Below, one piece after another: positions 45,421-56,180 of a stretch of DNA of 64,000 bases. The DNA comes from Ixodes scapularis. Its lineage: Eukaryota > Arthropoda > Arachnida > Ixodida > Ixodidae. The translations under genes and the position numbers were made by a program. Location: positions 81,509,346-81,573,345 of the forward strand of contig NW_024609884.1 in NCBI RefSeq assembly GCF_016920785.2. Reading direction: 5' to 3'. How positions within the stretch are numbered: position 1 is the stretch's first letter; each line of letters starts with the position of its first letter. The notes below the pieces were generated by a model, which worked only from the letters and a program-made list of their open reading frames with translations, made no database searches and had not been told where the DNA came from.

Positions 45421-45929
45421 TTTTGGGTCCCTTCTCGTACCCAGATCAAGTGGGTCGCCTCCTGGAAGGCGTGGGGATGTACTGCTGGAGCGTAATCTTA
45501 AGATTCCTCTGATGGGTTGCTGAGAAGATATCCCATATGATGAATCATGCAGAGCCCTTTGAAGGTTGAGGTCGTAAGGCTTGCAACGAGATCAGATGGG
45601 TAGTTGGTCGCTTCCCACTGTTGGTGTACCCTCGCCATACGCCTTGGCTTAGGGAGCCCCACGGGCCACGTTAGCCATTAACTCTCAGGCCCGAGCTCGC
45701 TGTACTCGTCATAATTAACAGAAGCATTTTAATTCTCCTAAAAGAGACGAACCAGCTGCTCCTTATGCAATTCCAGGTCGAGAAATTTAACAGCAGAGGA
45801 ACGTGAAATTTATTAGTTTTTATTTTCTGTTTAGAATGCATTTTGTCTGGCAATGGTTATCCAAAAATGATGTCAGTTCGATGGTGTTGCAGTAAAGCGA
45901 CTCGAAAACAGGCTTTTTCTGCGGTGGCA
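45421..45929. other. No gene recognised
   Basis: Possibly more decayed LINE sequence; nothing readable. Confidence 0.35.
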
Positions 45930-46410
45930 CTCGTTTCATCAAACGACAATTTCCCGGCAGTTTGTTTCATCGACACTGCAACGTTTTATCAACAGATTGT
46001 TTCATCGACACTCGTTTTATCTACATAACTTGCTATGTTTGGTCGACAACATTTTTTTTTATTAGGGATGCGCTGGTCTGTTGGTGCGCCAAGGTACGGG
46101 TACGGGACCACCTGTAAACGCTGCTGCGAAGCGGCATGTACGGGTGGGCCAGGTGGGTTCTCATTTTTGTAATGAGCTTCCGCAGACTGTAAACGCGAAG
46201 CGTTGTGAACGGGGTGGGTGGGGTAGTTTAATACGCGCCCCAGTGATAAAGGCGCGACGAAATTATTCTTACTGCGTGCAATCCAAATGTCGATGAAACT
46301 TCACAGCACCGCGTGGTAGTGCCTATGAAATGATCAGTGTCGATGAAATGAGTGTCGATAAAATGTTGTTGATGAAACGTGGGTTGATGAAACGAGTGTC
46401 GATGGATCGA
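45930..46410. mobile_element. Foldback-type element with terminal GTTTCATCGACA motif arrays (copy 2)
   Basis: The left end (45930-46020) has four motif copies in one orientation (gtttcatcgacac and variants). The right end (46290-46400) has six in the opposite orientation (tgtcgatgaaac and variants). About 270 bp of unrelated, GC-rich sequence separates them. It resembles 10800-11370. Confidence 0.65.
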
Positions 46411-46569
46411 CCAGGACCCTCTTCTCTGATAGTTGCATGGAAGCTTTGACAATGAGGACTGCGAAGTTACCGCCAAGAAGTTCGACATGTTTTCTACACG
46501 TATGTATGCCACATGTATGTAACAGCTCATTATTGCCAACGAGGGTACATCCAAGGATAATATTGCAAT

Positions 46570-47990
46570 CATAAATTAACATGCAGCTGATTGCGACGCG
46601 GAAGCTTGACAAGGACGCCACGCTTCACAGATGAATACACACTGCTTCGAAGCCCGATTGAAAAATCCGGTAAATACTTCCAGTGCCATCCGGTGAAAAC
46701 TGATAAAGGTTCACCCGTTTTCATTCGAAACAAGCGTAGTTTACCAGTTTTTGCTGGAAGATTTGCCGGCACCTACTTTCAGTTATCAGATTTCGCTGGA
46801 ATTTTACCGGCAGCCACTTTCGTTTACCAGACGACCCGGCTATGCTGGAAATTTTACCGGCTGTCACTCGTTTCCCCGTTTACCGAACTTCACCGGAAGC
46901 CGACGCGAGGGAAGGTGGAACGACTAAAGCCGAGACGTGCTGTGGACTGGGTGTGTAATAACGGTGCCTAGAAGGCAGCAAGGACGAGACCCCACGCACC
47001 GCCTGTCCTCCGCATTGGCTGCATGAGGGAAATGTGAGGGAGACTTTTCGCTGTTTTTTCTTTTTTTTTTTTTTTTAAGAAAACCGGTTTTTTCTTCGTC
47101 AAGTAACGCAAATTGGGGAACGAACGGACGCTCTCAGTGTCCACTTCCCGTTTCATATGTGCGACTTGTATCCTTCAGAGCAGCTGGGTGTGCGGATAAA
47201 AAAAAAAAAAAAGATATTTCAGTGCCCTGTTGCTTGTGCCTCTTCGTCAGTCCGGCTTCAGAAGCATCCAGCGAGCGAAGAAGACGCCGGAGACGCCGCT
47301 GTGACGGCATCAGGAACGACACCGTGACTGTGCTCAGGAGTTTTCAATGGCGGCAGATGTTGGTTGCGCATTCGCGGTTTTCGCTAAACGTGCTATTGAC
47401 AGTGTATGTGTGTGTCCGTGTGGTGCACCTGGTAGGTTTTATTTGTTCAACTACCGTACATCTAGGAAGTTGCCCAGCGGTATTGTGAGTACCTTGAAAG
47501 ATATTTTTTGAGACAAAGAACTCGGCTGTTCCTATTTGGTCTGATTGCTTTTGTCTACAGCTGTGCAAATGGTTTCACTGGTATCGACCCTGTGAAATAA
47601 AGACATGGAACTTTCAGGTCTATATAGACTAACCGTTTTAATCGTTACGGAATCGTTCAGCTTCTGGTAAACATCACCACTCACGGTTCGCAAGGTTCTT
47701 CCTAAATGTCTTTCACTGAAGTCCGAAAAAAACACAGTAAGTTCCGGTGAATTCTGGTAATATCTAATGAATCCAGGCAAATCCGGTGACTTCCGGTAAA
47801 TTCCGATTTTACCGGAAGTGAAAAGAGTCCTATAACCCAGTAAAACAGATTTTTTATTGGAAATGAAATTCCGGTAAAAAGTCGGGTGACTTCCGGTAAA
47901 TTCCGGCTCTCCGGCTTTCCGGAAGTCAAAGCAGTCCCATAATCCAGTAAAATATATTTTTTTACTGGAAAGACAGATTATTTATTCACG
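46570..47990. repeat. Element or region with TTCCGGTAAA-type motif arrays at both ends
   Basis: Degenerate 'ccggtaaa/tttaccgg' words cluster at 46665-46900 and again at 47735-47970, the second cluster richer in 'ttccggtaaattccgg'. Between them lie a T-run (47058-47078), an A-run (47198-47212) and GC-rich sequence with no recognised gene. Confidence 0.55.
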
Positions 47991-48554
47991 CCAGCAAAGA
48001 TACGGTCGAAAGAGGGTGAGGATACTCACTGAGTTCGCGGCTCACTCGTGCCCATCCGACACAGCCCTCTACACTTATAAAAAAAGAGTTTGGTGACTGC
48101 TGAATTTTTACGTCACTCCACGGAAACCACTGCGAAGAAAACCCGATGCCGTCACGATGTTGAGATGCAGCCTGAGGCAGACGAAGAAACAGACGGTGTC
48201 CGACGTACGATGGCCTAACGCCCACAGCGAAATTTCGATGGCAATGTTATCGCTGGACTCTCACGCTGTCGAGCAGAACCTATTGCGAATAAAAGTGGGC
48301 GCGGTTATGAATTAGTGACGTACGGTGGGATAAGTGTAAAGAGCAACATAATTGCTGCAAAATGGTGGAGTCGTAGAAAATCTGCCCAGCAGCCATGTTG
48401 GCAATATTCATTTGCAAGAGCAACATTGGTTCGCGCAGGTAGTGACGTCACGGAAACGATGGGACGCAATTGGTGGCGGAGGAACACATGATTCCCTTTG
48501 AGGGGCATTTGCCGCTACTTTCTTGACTTAATTGTTACCGACTTCAGGATTCCC
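47991..48554. other. No gene recognised
   Basis: Short frames only; no domain or repeat identified. Confidence 0.4.
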
Positions 48555-49535
48555 TGGATTTTTCGTGTTCAGTGACTGCAAACTCTACGCTCACACCGCA
48601 GCGCACGCCTTCTGCGTATAAACGATTTAAAATAAATGACCAAAATAAAGCGTTGACGAACGCGGGAGCAAGATACCTATTGTTTTAGGCTTTTGCTTTA
48701 GAGCAATTACAGCTGAAGACGCAGGCACGTGCGGCGCGTGGAACACCATAGCCTCCTCAGTACTCACAAAGCCTGGCAGATCACCACGAGAAGCGGCCGC
48801 CGAAATTGAAAAGGTAGAGCGGCAGACAACGGACCAGAGGAAAGCCCCGTGACGGGCGCCCCGCTGCGGCGAGACGCCACACTTCTCCCGAGTGATGGAA
48901 TGTCCGCTCGTGCTCCTTGCGTTCCTCGCGCTAAGGCTTCCTTTCTCGTCGGGTTTGAAAACCATGTTTCGGGTCCTCGCCGCTGCAAACGCTGTGCGCT
49001 GACAACCAGGTTCCCCGAGAAATGCTTTGTGCTACCGGATCCTCGCGCTCCAAATCTGCGACCGGGCACTCTATGGCTCCGTCGTCGAACTTCCAGGCTT
49101 TGTGAGTATAAAGGAGTCTATTGAGACACCATTCCCTGCATTCTCCTTGATGCTTGGGTATTTAGCAATAGGTCTGTTCTGTAGATTAGTTATCCATAGG
49201 CACCATTTTCAAGATCAGTAGACTGTCAGGTAGATAATAAAAGTTTCTCAAAGATTTGCCGCTCTGCGACCCGCGTCAGCCATGTCTACGCTCTCACCGC
49301 TCTCCCCTTGTCGTCGTTCCCTTTCCTTTACCTTTCATTTCCCTTTCCTTTCCTTTTTTTTGCTTTCCTTTCGCTCTCCCGTTGTGGCGGTCCCGTCGCG
49401 CCTGTCTACTTTTGCCGGGTGGCGGTTCCTTCGCGCGTGTCTGGTTTCCTCCGGCTCCTAGTGGCGCGTCTGTATGGTGTGCTAAACAGCTTCGCTGGTC
49501 ATCCATCTTAACAGAGTGGAATGGCTCATGATTTT
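48555..49535. mobile_element. Composite insertion X, copy 2
   Basis: It shares with 38690-39670 the modules 'aataaagcgttgacgaacgcg', 'cattctccttgatgcttggg', 'caccattttcaagatca' and the end 'agagtggaatggctcat'. Between them sits a TIR segment at about 48750-49115 with ends 'tcacaaagcctggcag' and complement, which is also found near 61926-62520. Confidence 0.65.
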
Positions 49536-49860
49536 TTATGATTTTTGTTTTAACAATTCAGGTGTCTAGCAGGGACTGTTTTCGGCACCATGATAGAACA
49601 GCAGACGACAAAACAGCACGGTCATAGCAGCGCGCGTCAAAACAACCCAGCGTCAAACCAACACGGCGGCAAAACAACACGCGTCAAAAGAACACGCGAC
49701 AACACAGCATAGCAGCAGAAGAGCACGTGCCAAAACAGCACGGCGTCAAAACAGCAGAGCGTCAAAACAGCACAGCAACAAAACAGCGCAGCGTCAGAAG
49801 AGAACAGCGTCAAAACAGCACCGCGACAAAAAAAGCGCAGTGTCAAAACAGGACATTGAC

Positions 49861-50529
49861 AATATGGCTAGGGTTTGACGTTTTCGGTTTTTCTTATTTT
49901 GAAATTCGGCGTGTTTTTTCGGTTTTACTCTAAACAGAAGTTTTCGGTTTATTGCAGTGAATATTTGTAGACTCATAAACTTCTCGGTCCTTTCGGTTTA
50001 TTGAGGAAAACCAGTATACTGACGAAAATGTAGTATTAAAAAGCGTTTGTTTAAAATGTATAGTGAGTAAACCAGATACTGGTTTTCTTCTTGTTGTCTG
50101 TGGCAGCCTACGCGACCTGTTCTGCAAGACGCACTGGGGCCCTATCGTGATCTGACATTATCGTCGTGTGCTCGTATTTGTACACAGGACGAACATGAGC
50201 TTCACTACCATTTCGGTCGGAGAGGCAAATATCCAAATCAAGAAATTTGCAAGCATTGTACTCAGTGCGTTTTCCCCCCATTTTCACGACTGCGAGAGGT
50301 GGTAAATTCGCTTCGAAAACAGAAAAGATAATAAAACAATCGTATTTATGCCCTCCTCTAGTAAACGGAAGCTAGGAGTATTGAAAAATGTGCGGCATTT
50401 ACGGACGCACTTGATTTTCATTGTTCAGTTCACGATGAAGCTCTCTATTTTGAACAAAGAATTTGGCACACAAATCCCTATCAGGTGAAATATCCAGATT
50501 TTGTCCTGAAGACTCCTGCGCCCTCGGAG
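49861..50529. other. Unassigned interior of the 4.5 kb element
   Basis: The minus strand near 50150-50290 has FLDLDICLSDRNG, which may derive from a retroelement protein, but no second motif supports this. No gene is called. Confidence 0.3.
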
Positions 50530-50983
50530 CTTTTGTTGAAAGTTTAACCGATCTCGGATACAAGCTGAAAACTACGAAAGGAAGTGGTTACATCCCTCCC
50601 TCCCATGAGATTATGGGAAACGTCCCATAATGCACCGCGGTGATGTTTCGGCACCATGCCGATTTTTCCGCGCGGTGCATTATGGGGAACATCCCATAAT
50701 GCACCGTGGTGATGTTTCGGCACCGTGCCGAAACATCCGCGCGGTGCATTATGGGAAACGTCCCATAATGCACCGTGGTGATGTTTCGGCACCGTGTCAA
50801 AACGTCCGCGCGGTGCATTATGAAAAACGTCCAATAATGCACCGTGGTGATGTTTCGGCATTATGGGACGTATGACACGGTGCATTATGGGACGTTTCTT
50901 AAAATGCACCGCGCGGTTACGCTGACGGCGACGCCAACGGCGACGGCGACGCCGCTCAAGCCGGAAACGGGTGCCTAAGAGCT
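50530..50983. mobile_element. MITE with AGAGCTGCGCTCT end and a palindromic 68-bp array
   Basis: The right end matches the MITE at 25498-25939, including the GACGGCGACGCC segment. The core has four units of about 68 bp (starts near 50625, 50693, 50761 and 50832). Each contains 'cccataatgcacc', 'ggtgatgtttcggcacc' and the complement 'ggtgcattatggg', so the array folds in many registers. The left end is not clear. Frames on both strands repeat in step with the units and are not genes. Confidence 0.7.
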
Positions 50984-51550
50984 GCGCTCTAAAAATGCAT
51001 GTCTCAAAGTAGGCACTGTAATGGAATGGAGGGTCTAGGCCAATTCGTCGAAAGCCGACTCGTCAACGGCCAATTTGTCGAATTCGTTCTCTTGGGAGAA
51101 AGTTCGGAGTGGGGAGTATAAGGAGTATTCACTGGGCGCCATATTTGTGGGTGCTGTTTAGAGCGCATGCTCAGAACGAGCCAACATTAATAGGCTGCTA
51201 AGACCGGCAATCTTGAGGGTGCGGAATGCACGTTACAAAAGAACTGTGGAAGCTCGCCATCAGCACGCTCTCAGCAGTCGCGCACACAGCTATGACCGCC
51301 AGTGAATACTTCCTCTACTCGATGCGCACATGAAGGCTCTCTGGGCAGTGCCGAAGCCCCCGCTGGTGTGTATTCTGGCTATTTCTCGAGCAGTTCTGCT
51401 AATTTTGGCGCGCAAGTTTGCTGGTGATGTCGTCTACAATAAATGAATCAATCGCACGGCAATATGCTGTCATTAGTTCTTAAAAGAAAAAAAATGTAGA
51501 GCCCTTCCACTTCACGGGAAGATGGAGGACCAGCGACGCTGTTATCTTTA
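50984..51550. other. No gene recognised
   Basis: Contains 'gccgactcgtcaacggccaatttgtcg'-like short repeats (51040-51085) and otherwise nothing recognisable. Confidence 0.4.
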
Positions 51551-51896
51551 CGACGTCTAGATGACGGCTTCTGGGACGACCTCAAGGACGACCTCTTCGA
51601 CGATTCCAAGGACCCCGCCTAGAGGACGACGTCTAGAACGACCTCAAGGACGACTTCGAGGACGACGCCTAGGATGACCTCCAGAGCGACTTACAGGACG
51701 ACCTCGAGGACAACATCTCGGACGACCTCAAGGACGACTTCTAGGATGACCTCGAGGACTACCTCAAGGATGACTTCTAGGACGACCTCAAGGACAACCT
51801 CAAGGATGACTTCTAGGATGACTTCGAGGACAACCTCTCGGTCGACGACCTCAAGGACGACCTCAAGGACGACTTCTAGGACGACGCCTAGAGAAA
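51551..51896 (+). repeat. 12-bp minisatellite (AGGACGACCTCN)n
   Basis: About 28 copies of a 12-bp unit with few indels. In one plus frame from 51674 it encodes Arg-Thr-Thr-Ser repeats (some Met for Thr) and stays open to 52090. In another frame it gives acidic DDLKDD with stops from CTAG. No start context or flanking domain supports a protein. Confidence 0.8.
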
Positions 51897-52166
51897 TTCA
51901 GCCTTGCCACTCTGGTAAAAACCACAGTGGAGAAGCTGGAAAGGTGGCCGCCATCTGTGAGCGACTGTTACCACTCATAGATGGCGGCAGCTGTCTGGAG
52001 TTTTGTGTCGACACGCCGCTTGTCAGCGGACAGGATACTGCGTGTGCGGCATCGGTGTGCTCCGCCCATGGTGTACAGCAACCGCATTGAGGCTGTGACA
52101 TGTTTCTGCTTCACTGGTTTGCACTCGATCGAGGCCTCCTTCGTCGGTAATAATCTGTGAATTTAA

Positions 52167-53423
52167 AGGGGCAACTCCGGTCCATACTTTCGATTTTGGG
52201 ATTATGACTGTTTTTAGCACAGTCAGCGTCCCTGAATTGCAAGGCGTAATTTTTTTCTCGTTATTGTGCGTACTTTTAAAGATGTCGACGCCTCAAAGTT
52301 CTGTTTGGGGCGCGGCCAACAATACCGAAACTAGCCGCTCAAGGCCCCGGTAACACTGGAAATCAGCCGCTATGTGAACGTGACGTCAGGATCGTTCTCG
52401 TTCAACGAGTACGCAGGCCGAGCGGCACCCACCTCTGTTGCGTTAGCCGTCTAAGGATAGGATGTAAGCTGATTTTGTTTTAATTTTGTATATGTGGTAC
52501 TTATCCAGCATATGTTGCAAGAGTTAGTGCGTACACCCAAAAGCTAGCGACTGGAAAACGAGTGAAATCGTTTGGTGCCGTACTCGGCGGCTGTCGCCGT
52601 GCGTGCGGTCTTCCGTATTCGGCGCTTAGTCTAAATTGTCATCGGGCTCCGTGGATGGAGCGGCGTTGCTCTACGCCGCGCTACCAGTAACGTACTGCAC
52701 TGGGAGCCCTCTCGCTTTCGCGCTGCGGGTCAGTCCCAGACACGAAGCAATTGAGGCTCTCCGGCGCGGGCCGCGGCGCCCGAACACACGTGTGCTGGGC
52801 TGTAAACGTCTGTTTTTTTCGTTCTTTTTTTCCTCGGGCGCGTAAAGGACGAAGTCCAAAGTCCACTCGTCGAACAGCGTTCACCCACACCTTCTCCAAT
52901 TTCCGGTCCGTTGGAAACTTGTGAAAAAGCACCTCCGGGTTGCGCAGCGGGTTGTTTGAGCAGCCCACAGCGCTATATGTTATACTTGGCATCTTTCAAG
53001 GAACAGCTGTGCAGTCTTGGGCGCACCGAGTTGCTCGCTAAAACGAGTCTTGGGGTCCTCACAAGCAAATAAGCAAAAGGATATATACCGAAGCTACATG
53101 GGCTACAGATAAAAGGGATACAGACACGCCAATCACAAGCCGAAGTACCGCTGGTAGTGGCTCAAAGAAGCGCACTCCGCGCAACGCCCGGGCCGGAGGA
53201 AAAAATGAGAACGATGTTGACGTCACGGCCCAATGTTGCTTTAGCGATCGGCAACCCGCTGGCCGCCTGCTAAGGAGCAGCGGCTCGCGGAGGGTCGCAT
53301 TTTTATTATCGGCATTAGTTAAAAATGCGGCGTCCCCCGGACGTAATATTTTAGCCGGGGTTGTATTTTGTGTCACTACAGCGATACCAGCAATTTCTTT
53401 CTAGTTTTGGCCGGAGTTGCCCT
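52167..53423 (-). mobile_element. TTAA-flanked TIR element carrying a THAP-like fragment, 1257 bp
   Basis: TTAA at 52163-52166 and 53424-53427 brackets inverted ends AGGGGCAACTCCGG and AGGGCAACTCCGG. The interior has one minus-strand frame with THAP-like sequence and otherwise no coding sequence. Confidence 0.78.
52681..52992 (-). pseudogene. THAP-domain-like fragment
   Basis: The ATG at 52992 starts MPSITYSAVGCSNNP, followed by LFHKFPTDRKLEKVWVNAVRR. This is the N-terminal half of a THAP zinc-binding DNA-binding domain: GCSN, a hydrophobic-HxFP block and a W-x3-VRR helix. The first zinc cysteine is absent and no C-x2-H pair is found downstream, where the frame runs into lysine-rich and proline-rich sequence. 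A missing exon or a deletion could explain this. THAP domains are common in transposases and their derivatives. Confidence 0.6.
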
Positions 53424-53427
53424 TTAA

Positions 53428-53964
53428 CTGAAAACAACTTTTCGCCGGCAAGCTCCAGCCGCGTGTTTACGGGAGGTTTTACTCACGGCGAATGAACCCC
53501 TCAGAATCGGTGCCCATGGTACAGCTTGAATACGCTCGACATTAAAGTCACCTTATTTTACCAGTTCTATCAATGCATCTGTAATCGGCGCACCTCCCTT
53601 TTTTTTTTCTTTTTTTTTTTAGGGGGGGGGGGGGGGCGGTCTACGCTAGGTGGTAATTACGAAGCGACGAGTACTAAGGAACATCACTGAACCGTCGCAA
53701 ACCAGACGGTTCATAACTTGAACCTATGGTTTTTTTTTTCAACTTTTCCTCTTTCGCTGGTTCTACAAAAAATACCAGGCAACGCGGCAAACATAGATGC
53801 GAAGATATCAGCTCTAACTACCCAATCTTTTCAGAGATCAGCAAAGTTATGTAGCAGTAGTAGTAGCAAGACCTCATCCTTTATAACCTAGCGACAATAA
53901 ATGATAGGGTCAAGTAGGTTCGAAATTATTCGCGCGGAGAGAGGCGAAGAGCGCGCTCGAAGTT
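53428..53964. other. No gene recognised; T- and G-runs
   Basis: Homopolymers at 53599-53635 and 53730-53740; otherwise featureless. Confidence 0.4.
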
Positions 53965-54055
53965 GCTACACGCGTGCTGTCTTGTCGCTGTGCCGTTTTG
54001 ACACGTGCTGTTTTGTCGCGTGCTGTTGTGTTGTGTGCTGTTCTGTCGCATTCCC

Positions 54056-54783
54056 ACTGTTTTCAAGTTCCAAACATCAACAATGATGATCAGAGCGGTC
54101 GTTTTCATGCTTCGATTTTTTAATTGCTCGCTTTCGTGGATGATTTTTATTAAATTTTATTAACGGGTGACTAGGTGGCGTTTTATTTCACTAGCAGTGA
54201 TGTGAGCTGCTCTCTCGGCAGTTCTAATTTCACCGACCGCCTGAACGTTTATAGCTGTGACCATTTCGACAATCGCTTTCCGTAATTACGCAATAAAAAG
54301 ATTAATAAACTTACTTTAGCTGCACGCCCCTTTAGTTATTGTTAAATAGCTCTTAAATAAGCACTTTATTAATAAAAAAAATTCTGCAATCGAAGCTATC
54401 TGTGTTGTCAACCTGTTGTGTTGGTGGGACAAATTCGCTTATCCACCGATAGGGGTAACCGTAACACGCGTCGTTCAACAAAAGTTGCTGCTGTTTTCGT
54501 TGCCAAAAGCTGCATTATCGAGGCAACACTGCTGCTGTCGCCCGTGTTGCTGATGTACCCGCGATATGACAGGTTTATCGGGCAACAGGGCGACCGAGAA
54601 CAAAGTTAGCAAAAATGTTGATGAACATGTTGTCTTGCTGTCACCGCCGTTGTTCTTCGAAGCGAGGGCCTTAAAGAAGCAGACAGCACCAACCGTTGGA
54701 AGTGTGGGGGCTCCGCTTCGGGCGGTGCTCATTCTGCGCCATTTTGGCAAAAGTTTAAGGTACCATGCCTAAAGCGTGAAGCT
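54056..54783. repeat. Cassette-duplicated flank leading into the cassette 3/4 junction
   Basis: Matches 28330-29110 of cassette 2: 'actgttttcaagttcc', 'tgtgagctgctctctcggca', 'ttgctgatgt', 'gggcaacagggcgac'. The minus frame at 54475-54750 is not conserved. Confidence 0.78.
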
Positions 54784-56180
54784 ATCGCATACAAACTGGC
54801 AGCAGCACGCAAAAAATCCACGCACAAAGGGAGGGATGGACAGGACTAAAGTCACTGGATCTGAGAAAGTAGTGCCGTTGCCTTCCTACCTGCTAGCCGG
54901 ACACAAACAAATACAAACATACATAAGACAAATCCTGTCAAGGTGATTGGCTTATTGCTGTCGGTTGCCATGATGATCGCCATTTTGGATCTTTTCATAG
55001 CTTCGAAGCTTCGAAAAGGTCATTAGCACCAGTCGCGCAAAGATCGCTATGGAGCTTCATCGTATTGAAAGCGTTCCTTGGCCAATATGAGTGTCTTTGG
55101 CACTGTGCATGCAATAACCTTATCACTCATGCTTATTTCCTCTGATCCCTTACAATTATGTTGCTCTTCTCGCGTGTTTAACGACGGTAAAATTATTTTT
55201 CGATGTCTCCACGCACCGACGTTGCGTGTGATGGCGGTAGGAAGATGTACGGCATCACACACGGCGTCGGTGCTTGGGGGCATTGAAAAATAATTTTATT
55301 TTCTTGAAACACGCAAGAAGAGCAACATAATTTTAAGAGATCTGGGTAAATAAGCGTGAGTGATAAGTTTGTTGCATGAACAGTGCCAAAGACGCTCATA
55401 TTGGCCGAGGAACGCTTTCAGTACGATGATGCTCTATAGAGATCTTGGTGCGACTGGTTTTAATGACCCTTTTGAAGCTTCGAAGCTTTGAGCGGGTCCG
55501 AAATGGCGATCACCATGGAAACCAACAGCGATGAGCCAATCACCTTGAGAGGTTTTGTCGTCTGTAGGTCTGTATGTTTGTATTTGTTTGTGTCCGGATA
55601 GCAGGTGGGAAGGCAATGGCGCTACTTTTCCAGATCCAGTGACTTCAGACAGGACGAGTACCGAACTTCAACTGAACGTTTATTGAAAAGAAAACAGCGA
55701 GGTAAACAACCACACCATCATAGCGTCAACACGTGTTCAAAGCAGTTATTTCTTTATCCTGTAAATACACCGTCCTTCCCTATCTCGTGGGCTTCCAACA
55801 ATTCCCTTGCTGTTTTGCCCGAAATTGTGATGCTTTCAAAGTTCGGATGAGAGGTGCATCTGACGCAGGTAAAAGAAGTTAACCCCCAAGTGATAGACCG
55901 CACCGAAAGTTTATGTTCGCGTGCTCGATCATTGACACACTCGTCCACAGCTTAGCGCAATCTGATAGACCATCCCGATTGTGCACTACAAGTACTCATT
56001 CCCGAGATATCTCGCACATTTGTTGCCTCTCCCATCTCTATCAGACACTCTGGGGCATAACGGTGACATCTTACTTGGCGTGAGAAGACAGAAGGCAGAT
56101 CGTAGCGCCCCGCAACCTTTTCCTATTATGGTAGATCTTGTGTATATAGGGGATTACTTCTGGTCTCTTATTTGGTCGAA
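54784..56180 (-). mobile_element. Penelope-like element (PLE copy 8), split by a foldback insertion
   Basis: The 3' tail begins at 54784 ('acaaactggcagcagc') and resumes after the foldback at 55656 ('gagtaccgaacttcaactga'). To its right the minus strand holds a decayed endonuclease region (CVNDRAREHKLSV, KTARELLEAHEIGK; 55754-55948) and the connector near 56130-56180. It is in the same orientation and relative position as copy 3 at the previous junction. Confidence 0.78.
54847..55647. mobile_element. Foldback element, 801 bp, arms of about 385 bp, 8-bp target duplication
   Basis: GACAGGAC is duplicated at 54839-54846 and 55648-55655. The two halves are inverted copies from the ends (AAGTCACTGGATCTG) to a small loop near 55232-55250. 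The plus frame at 55078 and the minus frame at 55193 translate alike (MSVFGTVHA) because they are the same arm. Divergence between the arms is modest. The 8-bp duplication is the hAT size class. Confidence 0.9.

Larger units (their letters stand above)
49584..54055. mobile_element. 4.5 kb composite element with inverted terminal arrays of a CAAAACAGCACG motif
   Basis: ACTGTTTTC is duplicated at 49575-49583 and 54056-54064. The flanks on each side join to give the cassette 2 sequence at about 28308-28350, so the site is validated by a paralogous empty site. At the left end (49590-49860) about a dozen 16-18 bp units read 'gcgtcaaaacagcacg'. At the right end (53965-54050) four units read the complement. 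Inside lie a MITE, a minisatellite and a TTAA element. No transposase was found. Confidence 0.72.

Noticed and set aside
50150..50290. Another Penelope-like fragment from FLDLDICLSDRNG on the minus strand
   Set aside because: Only one weak motif is present, with no flanking family blocks in order.
55078..55399. Two similar open frames on opposite strands (MSVFGTVHA...) as a convergent gene pair
   Set aside because: They are the two arms of the 801-bp foldback; no domain is recognised.
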